Below the pieces are notes generated by a model. It was not told the DNA's origin, searched no databases, and saw nothing but the letters and a program-made list of their open reading frames with translations. From Bosea sp. 29B (GTDB lineage: Bacteria; Pseudomonadota; Alphaproteobacteria; Rhizobiales; Beijerinckiaceae): a DNA stretch of 64,000 nt. The stretch is from assembly GCF_902506165.1 (NCBI RefSeq), contig NZ_LR733817.1, positions 850,254-914,253 of the forward strand, read 5' to 3'. Numbering within the stretch: position 1 is the stretch's first letter; every line of letters begins with the position of its first letter. The position numbers and the translations under genes are program-made. Positions 1 to 8,260 of this stretch are shown here, piece after piece.

Positions 1-306
1 CGCCCGGTCAAGAGCGAGCCGATCAAGCTGGTGATCCAGGTTCCGCCGAACCTTGCGCTCGGCGACAAGGCCAGCGTGCGCGTGGTCGTCGCCGAGAAGG
101 ACGAGGCGCTCGCCGTCTTCCAGCGTTGCCTGCCCGGTGGCTGCTTCGCCGAGGCGACACTGAGCGACGACGTCTTCAAGCGCTGGCGCGGCTTCGGCGA
201 GGCCGGCCAGATGCGCTATCTCGACGCCGGCAAGCGCGAGGTCACGCTGCCACTTTCCTTCCGCGGCTTCCCGGCGGCTGCCGAGGCGCTGCAGCGCGAG
301 CCATGA
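1..306 (+). CDS. Invasion-associated locus B (IalB) family protein, C-terminal part
   Basis: The reading frame is open from base 1, so the gene starts outside the window and only the last 101 codons are seen. The segment has the features of the IalB family C-terminal half: a VIQVPPNLALGDKASV strand, a Cys pair around CLPGGCFAEATLSDDVF, and an aromatic/Leu-rich end with SFRGFPAAAEAL. IalB proteins are secreted or periplasmic proteins named after the Bartonella erythrocyte-invasion factor. In free-living Rhizobiales they are common and their function is poorly known. It faces the MFS gene on the other strand, with a palindromic repeat between them. The family call rests on the conserved Cys-containing segment. 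Confidence 0.7.
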   Translation, partial: RPVKSEPIKLVIQVPPNLALGDKASVRVVVAEKDEALAVFQRCLPGGCFAEATLSDDVFKRWRGFGEAGQMRYLDAGKREVTLPLSFRGFPAAAEALQREP

Positions 307-311
307 GCAGC

Positions 312-405
312 GTCATGCTCGGGCTTGCCCCGAGCATCTCAGGCCGGGTGAAGCGCTAGTCAGCGCCTTCTCGCCAGGAGATCCCAGGTCAAGCCTGAGA
401 ATGAC
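312..405. repeat. Palindromic intergenic repeat, GTCATGCTCG type (copy 1)
   Basis: It starts GTCATGCTCGGGCTTGCCCC, continues with CGAGCATCTCAGGCCG and a CAGCGCCTTCTCG core, and ends GAGAATGAC, so the ends are inverted (GTCAT/ATGAC). Related copies are at 22216 and 29683. It lies between two convergent genes. Confidence 0.85.
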
Positions 406-410
406 GGTCT

Positions 411-1943
411 TCAGTGCGCCGCCGAAGGCTTTGCATCGCGCAACGCCGTCAGCGCCACGGCGATGCAGAAAACCATGCCGGCGATCGCGATCAGCGCGAC
501 CGCATGGAATCCCGTCATGAAGGCCTCGCGCGCCGCCTGCAGCAGGTGCGCCGACTGGTCGGGCGCCAGCTGCTCGGCTGCAGCGAGCGCCCCGCCGAGC
601 GTCGAGCGCGCCGGCGCCAGCGTCGCGCTGTCGACACCCGCGACCGAAAGCCCCGCCATGCTCTGGCGATAGAGCGCCGCGCCGAGGCTACCGAAGACGG
701 CGATGCCGAGCGCGCCGCCCAGTTCGATACTGGTCTCGGACATGGCCGAGGCCGCCCCCGCTCGCTCCTGCGGCGCCGAGCCGACCACGATCCCGGTCGT
801 CAGCGCGATCACTGGCGTGAAGCCGATCGAAAACAGGATCGATGAAGCGACGATCTGGACGAGGTTCGGGGCGAAGGCGAGCCAAGCGAAACCAAGGCCG
901 GAGAGCACCATGCCGCCGGCCATCAGCGTCGCGGGCTTGAAGCGCACGGACAGCGGCGTCACCGCGAAGGAGGCGAGCGTGAAGGCGACTGCCGAAGGCA
1001 GCGACCAGATGCCGGCTTCCAGCGGCGTCAGCCCGGCGACCAGTTGCAGATACTGCGCCATGAAGATGAAACTGCCGAACATCACCATGATGCCGGCGAG
1101 GTTGATCGCCAGTGCCGCGCGGAAGGCGGCAATCCCGAACAAGGTGAGATCGACCATCGGATCGGCGAGGCGCGTCTGCCGGCGCGCGAACACCACGCCG
1201 AACACCAGTCCCGCGACGATGCAGCCGGCGGCCGAGGCCGAGAGGCCGAACTCGGCCCAGTGCTTGATTCCGTAGATCACCGGCAGGATCGTCGCCAGCG
1301 AGAGCAGAGCGCTCGGCAGATCGAGGCGCCCTGCCTGCGGTGCCTTGTATTCCGGCAGCAGGATCGGCCCGATCACCAGCAGGATCAGCATCGGCGGCAC
1401 CGCGATCAGGAAGACCGAGCCCCACCAGAAATACTCGATCAGCGCGCCGCCGATCAGCGGTCCGATCACGGCGCCAGCCGAGAAGCTGGCGATCCACATC
1501 GAGATCGCGAAGGTGCGCTCGGTCTCGTCCTCGAACATCACAGCGATCAGCGAGAGCGTCGAGGGCGCCAGTGTCGCCCCGGCGATGCCAAGCAGCGCCC
1601 GCATCACGATCAGCATCTCGGTGCTGGTCGAGAAGGCGGCGACGGTCGAGGCGACGCCGAAGGCGGCCGCGCCGATCAGCAGGAGCTTGCGCCGGCCGAT
1701 CCGGTCGCCGAGCGTGCCCATGGTCATCAGGAATCCGGCGACCATGAAGCCGTAGATATCGATGATCCAGAGTAGTTCGCCCGCTGTCGGCTTGAGCTCG
1801 CGCGTCAGTGTCGGGACCGCCAGGTTCAGCACCGTCAGGTCCATCGAATAGATCATGCAGGGGAAGGCGATCGCGATCAGGCCCAGCCATTCGCGGCGGG
1901 TGGCCTTACGCGCCGGCGCGGCGGCGTTCGTCGGGGTCGTCAC
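411..1943 (-). CDS. MFS drug exporter, DHA2 (14-TM) family
   Basis: A 510-residue integral membrane protein of the EmrB/QacA/SmvA type, expected to expel cationic or amphiphilic toxic compounds in exchange for protons. TM1 carries the DHA2 motif SMDLTVLNLAVPTL with its membrane-embedded Asp (about residue 35). Motif A is GDRIGRRK (about 83-90) and motif C of antiporters is visible as SAGAVIGPLIGGAL (about 155-170). Length and hydrophobic pattern fit 14 helices. The start is GTG, preceded by GAAAGAG at 8 nt spacing. It is transcribed after the GNAT gene at 2071 on the same strand, about 127 bp away, with an inverted repeat in between. No adjacent TetR regulator or membrane-fusion partner is seen. 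The substrate cannot be inferred. Confidence 0.9.
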   Translation of the reverse strand: MTTPTNAAAPARKATRREWLGLIAIAFPCMIYSMDLTVLNLAVPTLTRELKPTAGELLWIIDIYGFMVAGFLMTMGTLGDRIGRRKLLLIGAAAFGVASTVAAFSTSTEMLIVMRALLGIAGATLAPSTLSLIAVMFEDETERTFAISMWIASFSAGAVIGPLIGGALIEYFWWGSVFLIAVPPMLILLVIGPILLPEYKAPQAGRLDLPSALLSLATILPVIYGIKHWAEFGLSASAAGCIVAGLVFGVVFARRQTRLADPMVDLTLFGIAAFRAALAINLAGIMVMFGSFIFMAQYLQLVAGLTPLEAGIWSLPSAVAFTLASFAVTPLSVRFKPATLMAGGMVLSGLGFAWLAFAPNLVQIVASSILFSIGFTPVIALTTGIVVGSAPQERAGAASAMSETSIELGGALGIAVFGSLGAALYRQSMAGLSVAGVDSATLAPARSTLGGALAAAEQLAPDQSAHLLQAAREAFMTGFHAVALIAIAGMVFCIAVALTALRDAKPSAAH

Positions 1944-1977
1944 GGCAAAGTCTCTTTCAATTTTTTAAGCCGGAACA

Positions 1978-1997
1978 CTGCCAACAGAATGTGGCAG
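1978..1997. promoter_or_regulatory. Inverted repeat in the leader of the MFS exporter
   Basis: CTGCCA-8nt-TGGCAG lies 35 bp upstream of the GTG start of the exporter, next to an AT-rich TTTTTTAA patch. It could be an operator or an attenuating hairpin. The six-base arms make it only suggestive. Confidence 0.3.
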
Positions 1998-2070
1998 CTC
2001 CTGTCAGCAGCTGCCCGCCACGCGCGCATGCCCGACGTGCTTGCGGCAGCGCCGACGCGCCAGCTTGGCG

Positions 2071-2634
2071 CTATGTCGGCCGCGCCCGCCGCAGCAGCAG
2101 CGTGTCGTGCCCGGAGAAGCTGACGATGCGCTCGTCCCGGAAGCCGAAGCGTCGCGCCAGCCGCAGCGACGGCTGGTTTTCCGGCGCGATCAGGCAGACT
2201 GAGCTGTCGTGTGCGCCTTGCCCGTCGAGCCAGGCGAGTGCGGCGGTGAGCGCCTCGCTCGCGAATCCCTGTCCGTGCGCCCAGCCTGCCAACACCCAGC
2301 CGGCTTCGGGGATACCGCGGATCGACGGCTCGATCGCCCGGTGGAAATCGGCGAAACCGAGATCCCCGACAAAGTGGCCGCTCGCCTTCTCGGTCAACAC
2401 CCAATAGCCGTAGCCGAGCAGCGGCCACAGCCCGCGATAGCGCAGCAGCCGCATCCAGGCGTCCTGAGGCGTCGAAGGCTGGCCGATATGATGCACCACC
2501 GCCGCATCGCCCCACATCTCGCAGAGCGGCTCGAAATGCTCGAGGCCATGCAGGTCGAGGACGAGGCGTTCGGTCTCCAGGCGAATGGCTCTAGCCCTCC
2601 GCGAATTGCAGCCGGTAGAGCCGCGCATAGGCAC
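2071..2634 (-). CDS. GNAT N-acetyltransferase, RimJ/RimL-like
   Basis: Cytoplasmic acetyl-CoA dependent N-acetyltransferase of the RimJ/RimL branch; the acceptor is unknown. The start of the fold is IRLETERLVLDLHGLEHFEPL, and the acetyl-CoA pyrophosphate loop is seen as EAGWVLAGWAHGQGFASEAL, followed by the late helix PENQPSLRLARRFGFRDE. The start is uncertain. An ATG at 2634 overlaps the end of the upstream ABC gene by 44 nt. The fold proper begins at an ATT codon at 2586, with GGAGGG about 9 nt before it; ATT is a rare start. Tight packing after the ABC exporter (stop at 2591) suggests translational coupling. Confidence 0.8.
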   Translation of the reverse strand: MPMRGSTGCNSRRARAIRLETERLVLDLHGLEHFEPLCEMWGDAAVVHHIGQPSTPQDAWMRLLRYRGLWPLLGYGYWVLTEKASGHFVGDLGFADFHRAIEPSIRGIPEAGWVLAGWAHGQGFASEALTAALAWLDGQGAHDSSVCLIAPENQPSLRLARRFGFRDERIVSFSGHDTLLLRRARPT

Positions 2635-4411
2635 CGTCGCGCGCGATCAGCCCGTCATGGTCGCCGGTCTCCACCACCTTGCCCTCGTCGAGCACGACGA
2701 TCTGGTCGGCCTCGCGCACGGTCGACAGCCGGTGCGCGATGACCAGCGTCGTCCGGCCCTTCATCAGCTCCGCCAGTGCCTCCTGCACCAATCGCTCCGA
2801 CTGGGTGTCGAGTGCGCTGGTCGCCTCGTCGAGCAGCAGGATCGGGGCATCCTTGAGGATGGCGCGAGCGATGGCGAGGCGCTGGCGTTCGCCGCCCGAA
2901 AGGCGCGAGCCGCGCTCGCCGACCTTCGTGTCATAGCCGTCGGGCATCGCCATGATGAAGTCGTGCGCCGCCGCCGCCCTGGCCGCCGCGACGATGTCCG
3001 CCTCGCTCGCACCCGGACGGCCGAAGCCGATATTGGCGCGCACCGTGTCGTCGAACAGCACGACATCCTGGCTGACCACGCCGATCTGGCCGCGCAGGCT
3101 GCGCAGGGTCACGTCGCGGATGTCCTGCCCGTCGATCTCGACCCGGCCCTCGGTGGGATCATAGAGCCGCGGCACCAGCGCCAGCATGGTCGATTTGCCG
3201 GAGCCGGAGCGGCCGACCAGCGCCGTGGTCTTGCCGGCCTCGGCGACGAGGTCGATGCCTTCGAGCCCGCGCTGGTCGTCGCGATAACGGAAACGCAGGT
3301 CGCAGAAGGCGACCTCCCCACCATTCACCGCCAGCGGCCTGGCATCCGGGCGCTCGGTGATCAGCGACTTCTCGTCGATCAGCGCGTAATAGCGCTTCAG
3401 CGAGGCGCCAGCCTCCTGGACGATGGCGTTGAGATTGCCGAGCGAGCGCATCGGCTGGGCCGCCAGCAGCAGCGCCGAGACATAGCCGGTGAAGTCGCCG
3501 ACGGTGGAACTGCCCGAGGTGATGCGCACGCCGATCGCCGAGAGCACGCCGGCGACCGCGAGCCCGCCGGCGACCTCGAGCAATGGATCGAGCCGGCCGC
3601 GGGCATTGGCCGCCTTCATCTTCAGCGCCCGGATCGTCTCGAAGGCCCCGGCCGCGCGCTCCTTCAGATAAGGCTCGAGCGAATCGGTCTTGGCGACGCG
3701 CGCGCCCTGCAGGCTCTCGGTGACCAGGCTCGCCATGAGCCCGGTCTGCTCCTGCTGCGAGGCCGCCATCCGACGCAGCTTCTTGCCGATCCGGCCGATC
3801 GGCCTGGCGACGACCGGCGCGATCAGCAGCACGACCGCCGTCATCTTCCAGTCGATCCAGAGCATGGCGCCGACCAGCGCGATCGCCGTCATCACGTCGC
3901 GGACCGCGATGTTGACCAGCCGGGTCAGCGCCTCCTTGACGAAGGTGAAGTCGGTGGTGAAGCGTTGCGTGAGCGAGGCCGGGTTTTCCCTCTGGAGCTG
4001 CGCCAGGTCGGCATCGATCAGATGGTCGTAGAGCGCGCTCTGCATGTCGGCCTCGATCCGGCTGACGACGCTGTTGGTCATCACCGTCTGGGTCAGCAGC
4101 GAGAAGCCCTTGATCGCAGTGACGATCACCACGACGACCGCGACGGCGTTGACCACGCCGATCTCGAAATCGATCGACTTCGACACCAGCCGCTCCATGC
4201 GGCGCACGAAGCCGGTCGCCTCGGCCCCGATCGGGTCGGCGAAGGCGTCGAAAGCCGCCTTGATCAGCAGTGGATAGAAGCTCGTCGTCGCCGCGATGAC
4301 CACGACGAGACCGAGGATGGCGAGGAGTTGCGGCGTGTATTGCCGCCCGCGCTCGCGCCAGACTCGGGCGAAGAGCGCAAAGGTATCGTCGGTGACGCGG
4401 CCGATCTTCAT
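2591..4411 (-). CDS. ABC exporter, fused membrane and ATPase domains (MsbA-like)
   Basis: A half-transporter of about 606 residues that should dimerise in the inner membrane. Residues about 20-310 form the six-helix exporter domain. The ATPase follows, with Walker A GRSGSGKST, signature LSGGERQR, Walker B ILLLDEATSALD and H-loop IAHRLST. The family includes lipid A flippases (MsbA) and multidrug or beta-glucan exporters; the substrate here cannot be set. I chose the ATG at 4411 (MKIGRVTDD) over one 30 nt upstream because the extra residues look non-native. The GNAT gene follows with overlapping or abutting ends. It is divergent from the DSD1-family gene at 4519. Confidence 0.9.
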   Translation of the reverse strand: MKIGRVTDDTFALFARVWRERGRQYTPQLLAILGLVVVIAATTSFYPLLIKAAFDAFADPIGAEATGFVRRMERLVSKSIDFEIGVVNAVAVVVVIVTAIKGFSLLTQTVMTNSVVSRIEADMQSALYDHLIDADLAQLQRENPASLTQRFTTDFTFVKEALTRLVNIAVRDVMTAIALVGAMLWIDWKMTAVVLLIAPVVARPIGRIGKKLRRMAASQQEQTGLMASLVTESLQGARVAKTDSLEPYLKERAAGAFETIRALKMKAANARGRLDPLLEVAGGLAVAGVLSAIGVRITSGSSTVGDFTGYVSALLLAAQPMRSLGNLNAIVQEAGASLKRYYALIDEKSLITERPDARPLAVNGGEVAFCDLRFRYRDDQRGLEGIDLVAEAGKTTALVGRSGSGKSTMLALVPRLYDPTEGRVEIDGQDIRDVTLRSLRGQIGVVSQDVVLFDDTVRANIGFGRPGASEADIVAAARAAAAHDFIMAMPDGYDTKVGERGSRLSGGERQRLAIARAILKDAPILLLDEATSALDTQSERLVQEALAELMKGRTTLVIAHRLSTVREADQIVVLDEGKVVETGDHDGLIARDGAYARLYRLQFAEG

Positions 4412-4518
4412 GGCGCGCGGCCTAACATGGCCGCCATGCAAGCGCCACTACCGGTCTTGCTCCGGACACGAAGCTGACGTCCGATGGACATGAGTTGATT
4501 CACCAGATTCGAGAGCAC

Positions 4519-5655
4519 ATGCCCCTTTCCCCGCCGGCCCGGCCCGGACAGTCCTTCGCCGAGATCGATACGCCCGCCTTGATCATCGATCTCGACGCCT
4601 TCGAGCGGAATCTCGTCACCATGGCGGCTTTCGCCGAGGCGACGGGCGTGCGTCTGCGCCCCCATGCCAAGACGCATAAGAGCCCGGAGATCGCCCTGCG
4701 CCAGATCGCCCATGGTGCGGTCGGGCAATGCTGCCAGAAGGTCGGCGAAGCGGAGATCCTGGTCGCCGGCGGCGTCACCGACGTGCTCGTCACCAATGAG
4801 ATCGCCGGCGCCGCCAAGCTCGACCGGCTGGCCAAGCTGGCGCGCGAGGCCCGAATCGGGCTCTGCGTCGACCATATCGAGGGCGTGCGCGAGGCCGCCG
4901 AGGCGGCAGCACGCAACGACGTCGTCCTCGACGTGCTGGTCGAGCTCGACATCGGCGGGCGCCGTTGCGGCGTCGCCCCCGGCGAGGCCGCGGTCCGGCT
5001 CGCCGAGGCGGTGGCGCGCAGCAACACGCTGCGCTTCCGCGGCGTGCAGGCCTATCACGGCTCGGCCCAGCACATGCGTTCGGTCGACGAGCGCAGCGAG
5101 GCGATCGAGCGCGCCGGACTGCTCACCCGCAATGCGATCGAGCGCCTCGCCCAGGCCGGCCTCGCCTGCGAGACCGTCGGCGGCGCCGGTACCGGAACCT
5201 TCGAGCTGGAGAGCCGCTCCGGCGTCTGGAACGAGCTGCAATGCGGCTCCTACATCTTCATGGACGCCGACTATGCCCGTAACCGCATGGCCGACGGCTC
5301 GACCTTCAGCACCTTCCAGCACGCGCTGTTCGTGCTCGCGGGGGTGATGAGCAAGCCGGTGCCGGACCGCGCCATCGTCGATGCCGGCCACAAGGCCGCC
5401 GCGGTCGATTCAGGGATGCCGGTGCCCTGGCAGCGCGACGGCGTGATCTACACCAAGCCCTCCGACGAGCACGGCATCCTGACCGGCGATCCCGTCGCCG
5501 TGCCGCATCGCGGCGAGCGTGTCCTGCTCGTGCCCGGCCATTGCGACCCGACCGTCAACCTGCACGACTGGTATGTCTGCGTGCGCGGCCTGGGTGGCCC
5601 GGACGCTCATGTCGAGGCGGTCTGGCCGGTCGCGGCGCGCGGCGCGCTCGGCTGA
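4519..5655 (+). CDS. DSD1-family PLP-dependent enzyme (D-threonine aldolase / D-serine dehydratase-like)
   Basis: About 378 residues with an alanine-racemase-type PLP barrel at the N terminus and a D-serine dehydratase-like C-terminal domain. The Schiff-base lysine is in RPHAKTHK. The glycine-rich phosphate grip is ETVGGAGTGTFE. The C-terminal metal site is LLVPGHCDPTVNLHDWY, in which the His and Cys match the zinc ligands of eukaryotic D-serine dehydratase. Family members act on D-threonine, D-serine or 3-hydroxyaspartate. Two starts are possible: TTG at 4495 or ATG at 4519; I prefer the ATG, after GAGAG. It is followed by a methyltransferase-like gene, with a small rhizobial repeat between them. 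Confidence 0.87.
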   Translation: MPLSPPARPGQSFAEIDTPALIIDLDAFERNLVTMAAFAEATGVRLRPHAKTHKSPEIALRQIAHGAVGQCCQKVGEAEILVAGGVTDVLVTNEIAGAAKLDRLAKLAREARIGLCVDHIEGVREAAEAAARNDVVLDVLVELDIGGRRCGVAPGEAAVRLAEAVARSNTLRFRGVQAYHGSAQHMRSVDERSEAIERAGLLTRNAIERLAQAGLACETVGGAGTGTFELESRSGVWNELQCGSYIFMDADYARNRMADGSTFSTFQHALFVLAGVMSKPVPDRAIVDAGHKAAAVDSGMPVPWQRDGVIYTKPSDEHGILTGDPVAVPHRGERVLLVPGHCDPTVNLHDWYVCVRGLGGPDAHVEAVWPVAARGALG

Positions 5656-5663
5656 TTCCAGCG

Positions 5664-5710
5664 GGCATGATGTCGACCGAAAGCCGGCATCCACTTTTCG
5701 GCATCATGTT
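5664..5710. repeat. Small palindromic repeat of rhizobial type
   Basis: GCATGATG...CGAAAGCCGG / CATCCACTTTTCGGCATCATG forms an imperfect palindrome between two co-directional genes. The motif 'CGAAAaCCGG..TCCACTTTTCGG' is widespread between genes in Rhizobiales. This is a single copy in the window and reaches within 4 bp of the next start codon. Confidence 0.65.
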
Positions 5711-5713
5711 CTG

Positions 5714-6508
5714 ATGCTCGCCGAGCTGGCGCTGCAGGCCCTGACGCCGGCTGCGCCGCTGGCGCGCCGGTTCGGCCTGCTGCGGGAAGGGATCGCGCTC
5801 TGGTCGCGCGGCCGGCGCCAGCGCAAGGCCTGGGAACCACATCAGGCCCGCTGCCGCGCGATCATCGCCGAGGTCGCAGCCTCCCTGCCGCAGCGGCGCA
5901 AGGTCGTGGTGCTCGGCTCCGGTCCAGCCCGCGACATCCCGCTGGACACGCTCTGCGCCAGCTTCGAGCAGGTCGTGCTCGTCGATATCGTTCATCTGCC
6001 GCTGCTGCGCCTGAAGCTCTGGCGACAGGGCAAGATCAGCCTCCTCAGCCGCGACCTCACCGGCGCCATGGCCTGGCTCGCCGGCGAGGAGGAGGGCCGG
6101 CAGGACCCGCTCGCCGATCTCATTGCCGACGACAGCGTCGACCTCGTCATCTCGGCCAACCTGCTCTCGCAGCTCGCCTGGCCGGTCGCCGACTGGCTTG
6201 AGGACAGCTCCGCACGCGCCGCGGCCCTGCCCGACAATCTGCCGGCCCGCTGCATCACCTGGCATCTCGAGGATCTTTCCCGCTTCAAAGGCCATGTCTG
6301 CCTGATCAGCGATGTCGAGATGGTCGAGCGCGACCGCAGCGGAGCGATCCATGACCGGCTCGACCTGATGTACGGCGTCGAGCTGCCGAAAGAAGATGAG
6401 AGCTGGCTCTGGCCGGTCGCCCCCTTCGGCGAGGCCGAGCGCAACCGGGAATATGTGCACAAGGTCTGTGTCTGGCGACGATATGAGGGCCGCTCGTCAG
6501 CCCTCTGA
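5714..6508 (+). CDS. Methyltransferase-like hypothetical protein
   Basis: 264 residues, no signal peptide. The only clear motif is a glycine-rich nucleotide-binding loop, KVVVLGSGPARDIPLDTL (about 60-80), followed by an acidic strand end, VVLVDIVHLPLLRL. That pattern fits a Rossmann-type SAM-dependent methyltransferase, as does DSVDLVISANLLSQL in the motif IV region. No substrate motif is recognised. I chose the ATG at 5714 because upstream sequence is the palindromic repeat. The 3' end overlaps the convergent GNAT gene by 12 bp. It probably shares a transcript with the DSD1-family gene. Function unknown; 'SAM-dependent methyltransferase' is a fold-level guess. Confidence 0.7.
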   Translation: MLAELALQALTPAAPLARRFGLLREGIALWSRGRRQRKAWEPHQARCRAIIAEVAASLPQRRKVVVLGSGPARDIPLDTLCASFEQVVLVDIVHLPLLRLKLWRQGKISLLSRDLTGAMAWLAGEEEGRQDPLADLIADDSVDLVISANLLSQLAWPVADWLEDSSARAAALPDNLPARCITWHLEDLSRFKGHVCLISDVEMVERDRSGAIHDRLDLMYGVELPKEDESWLWPVAPFGEAERNREYVHKVCVWRRYEGRSSAL

Positions 6509-6997
6509 CACCGTGTAGACCTTGTGGACCACCCCGTCTTCAATTCGGTGGGTCCGGAAGCCTCGCGCCTCGTAATAGGCGAGGCCCAGTGCGTTGTCGT
6601 CGCGGATAGCGGCATCGATCCGGCCGATACCCGCCTCCGAAGCAGCCTGCCGCGTGACCGCGAACAGCACCGTGCCGACACCCTTCCGGCCGGCACGCGG
6701 CGAGACATGCGTCCCGATGCTCCCCCAGCCATCGGGCGTTCCATAGGGATCACCAGGCCGTGCCCGGCGCAGGGACTGAAAGCCGAGGACCGTCCCGGCA
6801 TCATCGAGCGCGACCGTGCAGGCGACGCGGTCGGGATGGGCAATATAAGTCGCGAGAACGAAGTCGGGATCACTGGGACGCTCCCGCCCGTACGCGACGA
6901 TGATGGCGCGCAGGACCGCGCTCATCGCCTCCGCATCGCTAGTGACGGCCGGTCGCGTGCGCATATCGACGAGTCCTTCAGTTGCGAGGTTCGCCAT
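6497..6997 (-). CDS. GNAT N-acetyltransferase
   Basis: 166 residues, single GNAT domain. The acetyl-CoA loop is VSPRAGRKGVGTVLFAV (R-x-x-G-x-G type), and the final strand/helix reads DNALGLAYYEARGFRTHRIE, typical of the family. The ATG at 6997 shares one base with the TGA of the upstream M20 amidohydrolase (TGATG), so the two genes should be translationally coupled. Coupling to an amidohydrolase makes action on an amino acid or amide-derived amine plausible, but the acceptor is not known. The 3' end overlaps the convergent methyltransferase-like gene. Confidence 0.85.
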   Translation of the reverse strand: MANLATEGLVDMRTRPAVTSDAEAMSAVLRAIIVAYGRERPSDPDFVLATYIAHPDRVACTVALDDAGTVLGFQSLRRARPGDPYGTPDGWGSIGTHVSPRAGRKGVGTVLFAVTRQAASEAGIGRIDAAIRDDNALGLAYYEARGFRTHRIEDGVVHKVYTVSEG

Positions 6998-8154
6998 CAC
7001 GCCACAGCCAGACGCCGCCTGACGATCTCGGTGTGGAAGCGTGCGCCATGGATCAGCCCTTCGTCATCAAAATCGTAGCGTGGGTTGTGCAGCGGAGCGC
7101 TGTCGCCATTGCCGACGAAAGAGAAGCAGCCCGGCACATGCGCAAGGAAGCGGGCAAAATCCTCCGAGCCGGTGAAGGGCTCCGACACCACCGAGACGTT
7201 CTCAGGCCCGAGCACGTTCCGCGCCGCCTCCAGTGCCGCCTCGGTCTGAGCCGGCTGGTTGAGCAGCGGCACGAATTCGCGCGTGTAGCTCACCGACTGC
7301 TCGACATTGTAGGCGCGCGCGATGCCTTCGCTGATCACGCGCATCTGTGCCTCGATATCGGCGCTCACCTCGGGGTGGAAGCTGCGGGCATCGCCTAGGA
7401 TGCGTGCCTGACCCGGCAGAGCGTTGCGAGTGCCGTCAGTGACCAGCTCGGTCACCGAGACCACAGCGATGTCAGCCGGACTGAGGCGGCGCGAAACAAT
7501 CGTCTGCAGGCTGGTGACGAGGGCGCAGGCGGCGACCAGCGTCTCGTTGCCGACATGCGGGCGAGCAGCGTGGCCACCGACGCCGGTGAGGATAATCTCG
7601 AAATTATCCTCCGCCGACATGATCGGGCCAATGCGGGTCTGGAATTTGCCGACCGGCAGCCTCGGCGCATTGTGCAACCCGTAGATCTCCTCGAACGGAA
7701 AGCGCTCCATCAGCCCGTCATCGAGCATGGCCAGCGCGCCGCGCCCCCATTCCTCGGCCGGCTGGAAGACGAAGCGCACGGTGCCGTCGAAACCGCCCTC
7801 CTCCGCCAGGAGCTTCGCCGCGCCGAGCAGCATGGCGGTGTGGCCGTCATGACCGCAGGCATGCATGACGCCGGGGGTCTGCGAACGGTGCGGCTGCTCG
7901 CTTTGCTCGGGGATGCGCAAAGCGTCCATGTCGGCCCGCAATGCGATCGCCCGGTTGCCGCTGCCGCGCTTCAGCGTGCCGACGACGCCGGTGCCGCCGA
8001 TGCCCTCGGCGACATCGTCGAGGCCGAACTCGCGCAGCTTGGCCGCGACGAAGGCGCCGGTGCGCGTCTCTTCGAAGCCGAATTCCGGATGGGCGTGCAG
8101 GTCGCGTCGCCAGCCGGTCATCTCCTGCACGAGCTTGTCGAGATCGGTCGTCAC
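6997..8154 (-). CDS. M20 family amidohydrolase (hippurate / N-acyl amino acid hydrolase type)
   Basis: 385-residue cytoplasmic metallohydrolase of the M20D group, which cleaves N-acyl or amide bonds of amino acids (hippurate, IAA-amino acids, N-acetyl amino acids). Metal ligands are visible in MHACGHDGHTAMLLG, the catalytic and ligand Glu pair in FQPAEEWGRGA, and later histidines in YGLHNAP and PLHNPRYDF. The dimerisation lid contains GHAARPHVGN. The start is GTG at 8154 with GAGGA 6 nt upstream. The GNAT gene is directly coupled downstream. Upstream on the same strand, 106 bp away, is the Mo/W-type regulator; a functional link to it is not evident. Confidence 0.9.
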   Translation of the reverse strand: MTTDLDKLVQEMTGWRRDLHAHPEFGFEETRTGAFVAAKLREFGLDDVAEGIGGTGVVGTLKRGSGNRAIALRADMDALRIPEQSEQPHRSQTPGVMHACGHDGHTAMLLGAAKLLAEEGGFDGTVRFVFQPAEEWGRGALAMLDDGLMERFPFEEIYGLHNAPRLPVGKFQTRIGPIMSAEDNFEIILTGVGGHAARPHVGNETLVAACALVTSLQTIVSRRLSPADIAVVSVTELVTDGTRNALPGQARILGDARSFHPEVSADIEAQMRVISEGIARAYNVEQSVSYTREFVPLLNQPAQTEAALEAARNVLGPENVSVVSEPFTGSEDFARFLAHVPGCFSFVGNGDSAPLHNPRYDFDDEGLIHGARFHTEIVRRRLAVA

Positions 8155-8260
8155 GGGCTGTCCTCGCCTGCTTTACTCCGCCGGAAGACTATGCCGACGC
8201 CAGCGCAACAGGCGCTGCAATTGCCCGCCCCATTTGCAAGCTTGTTTCGCAAGCGTCTGC

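Noticed and set aside
2585..4477. A 630-codon plus-strand open frame over the ABC exporter
   Set aside because: It is antisense to a complete ABC exporter and its product is Arg/Asp/His-rich with no recognisable domain.
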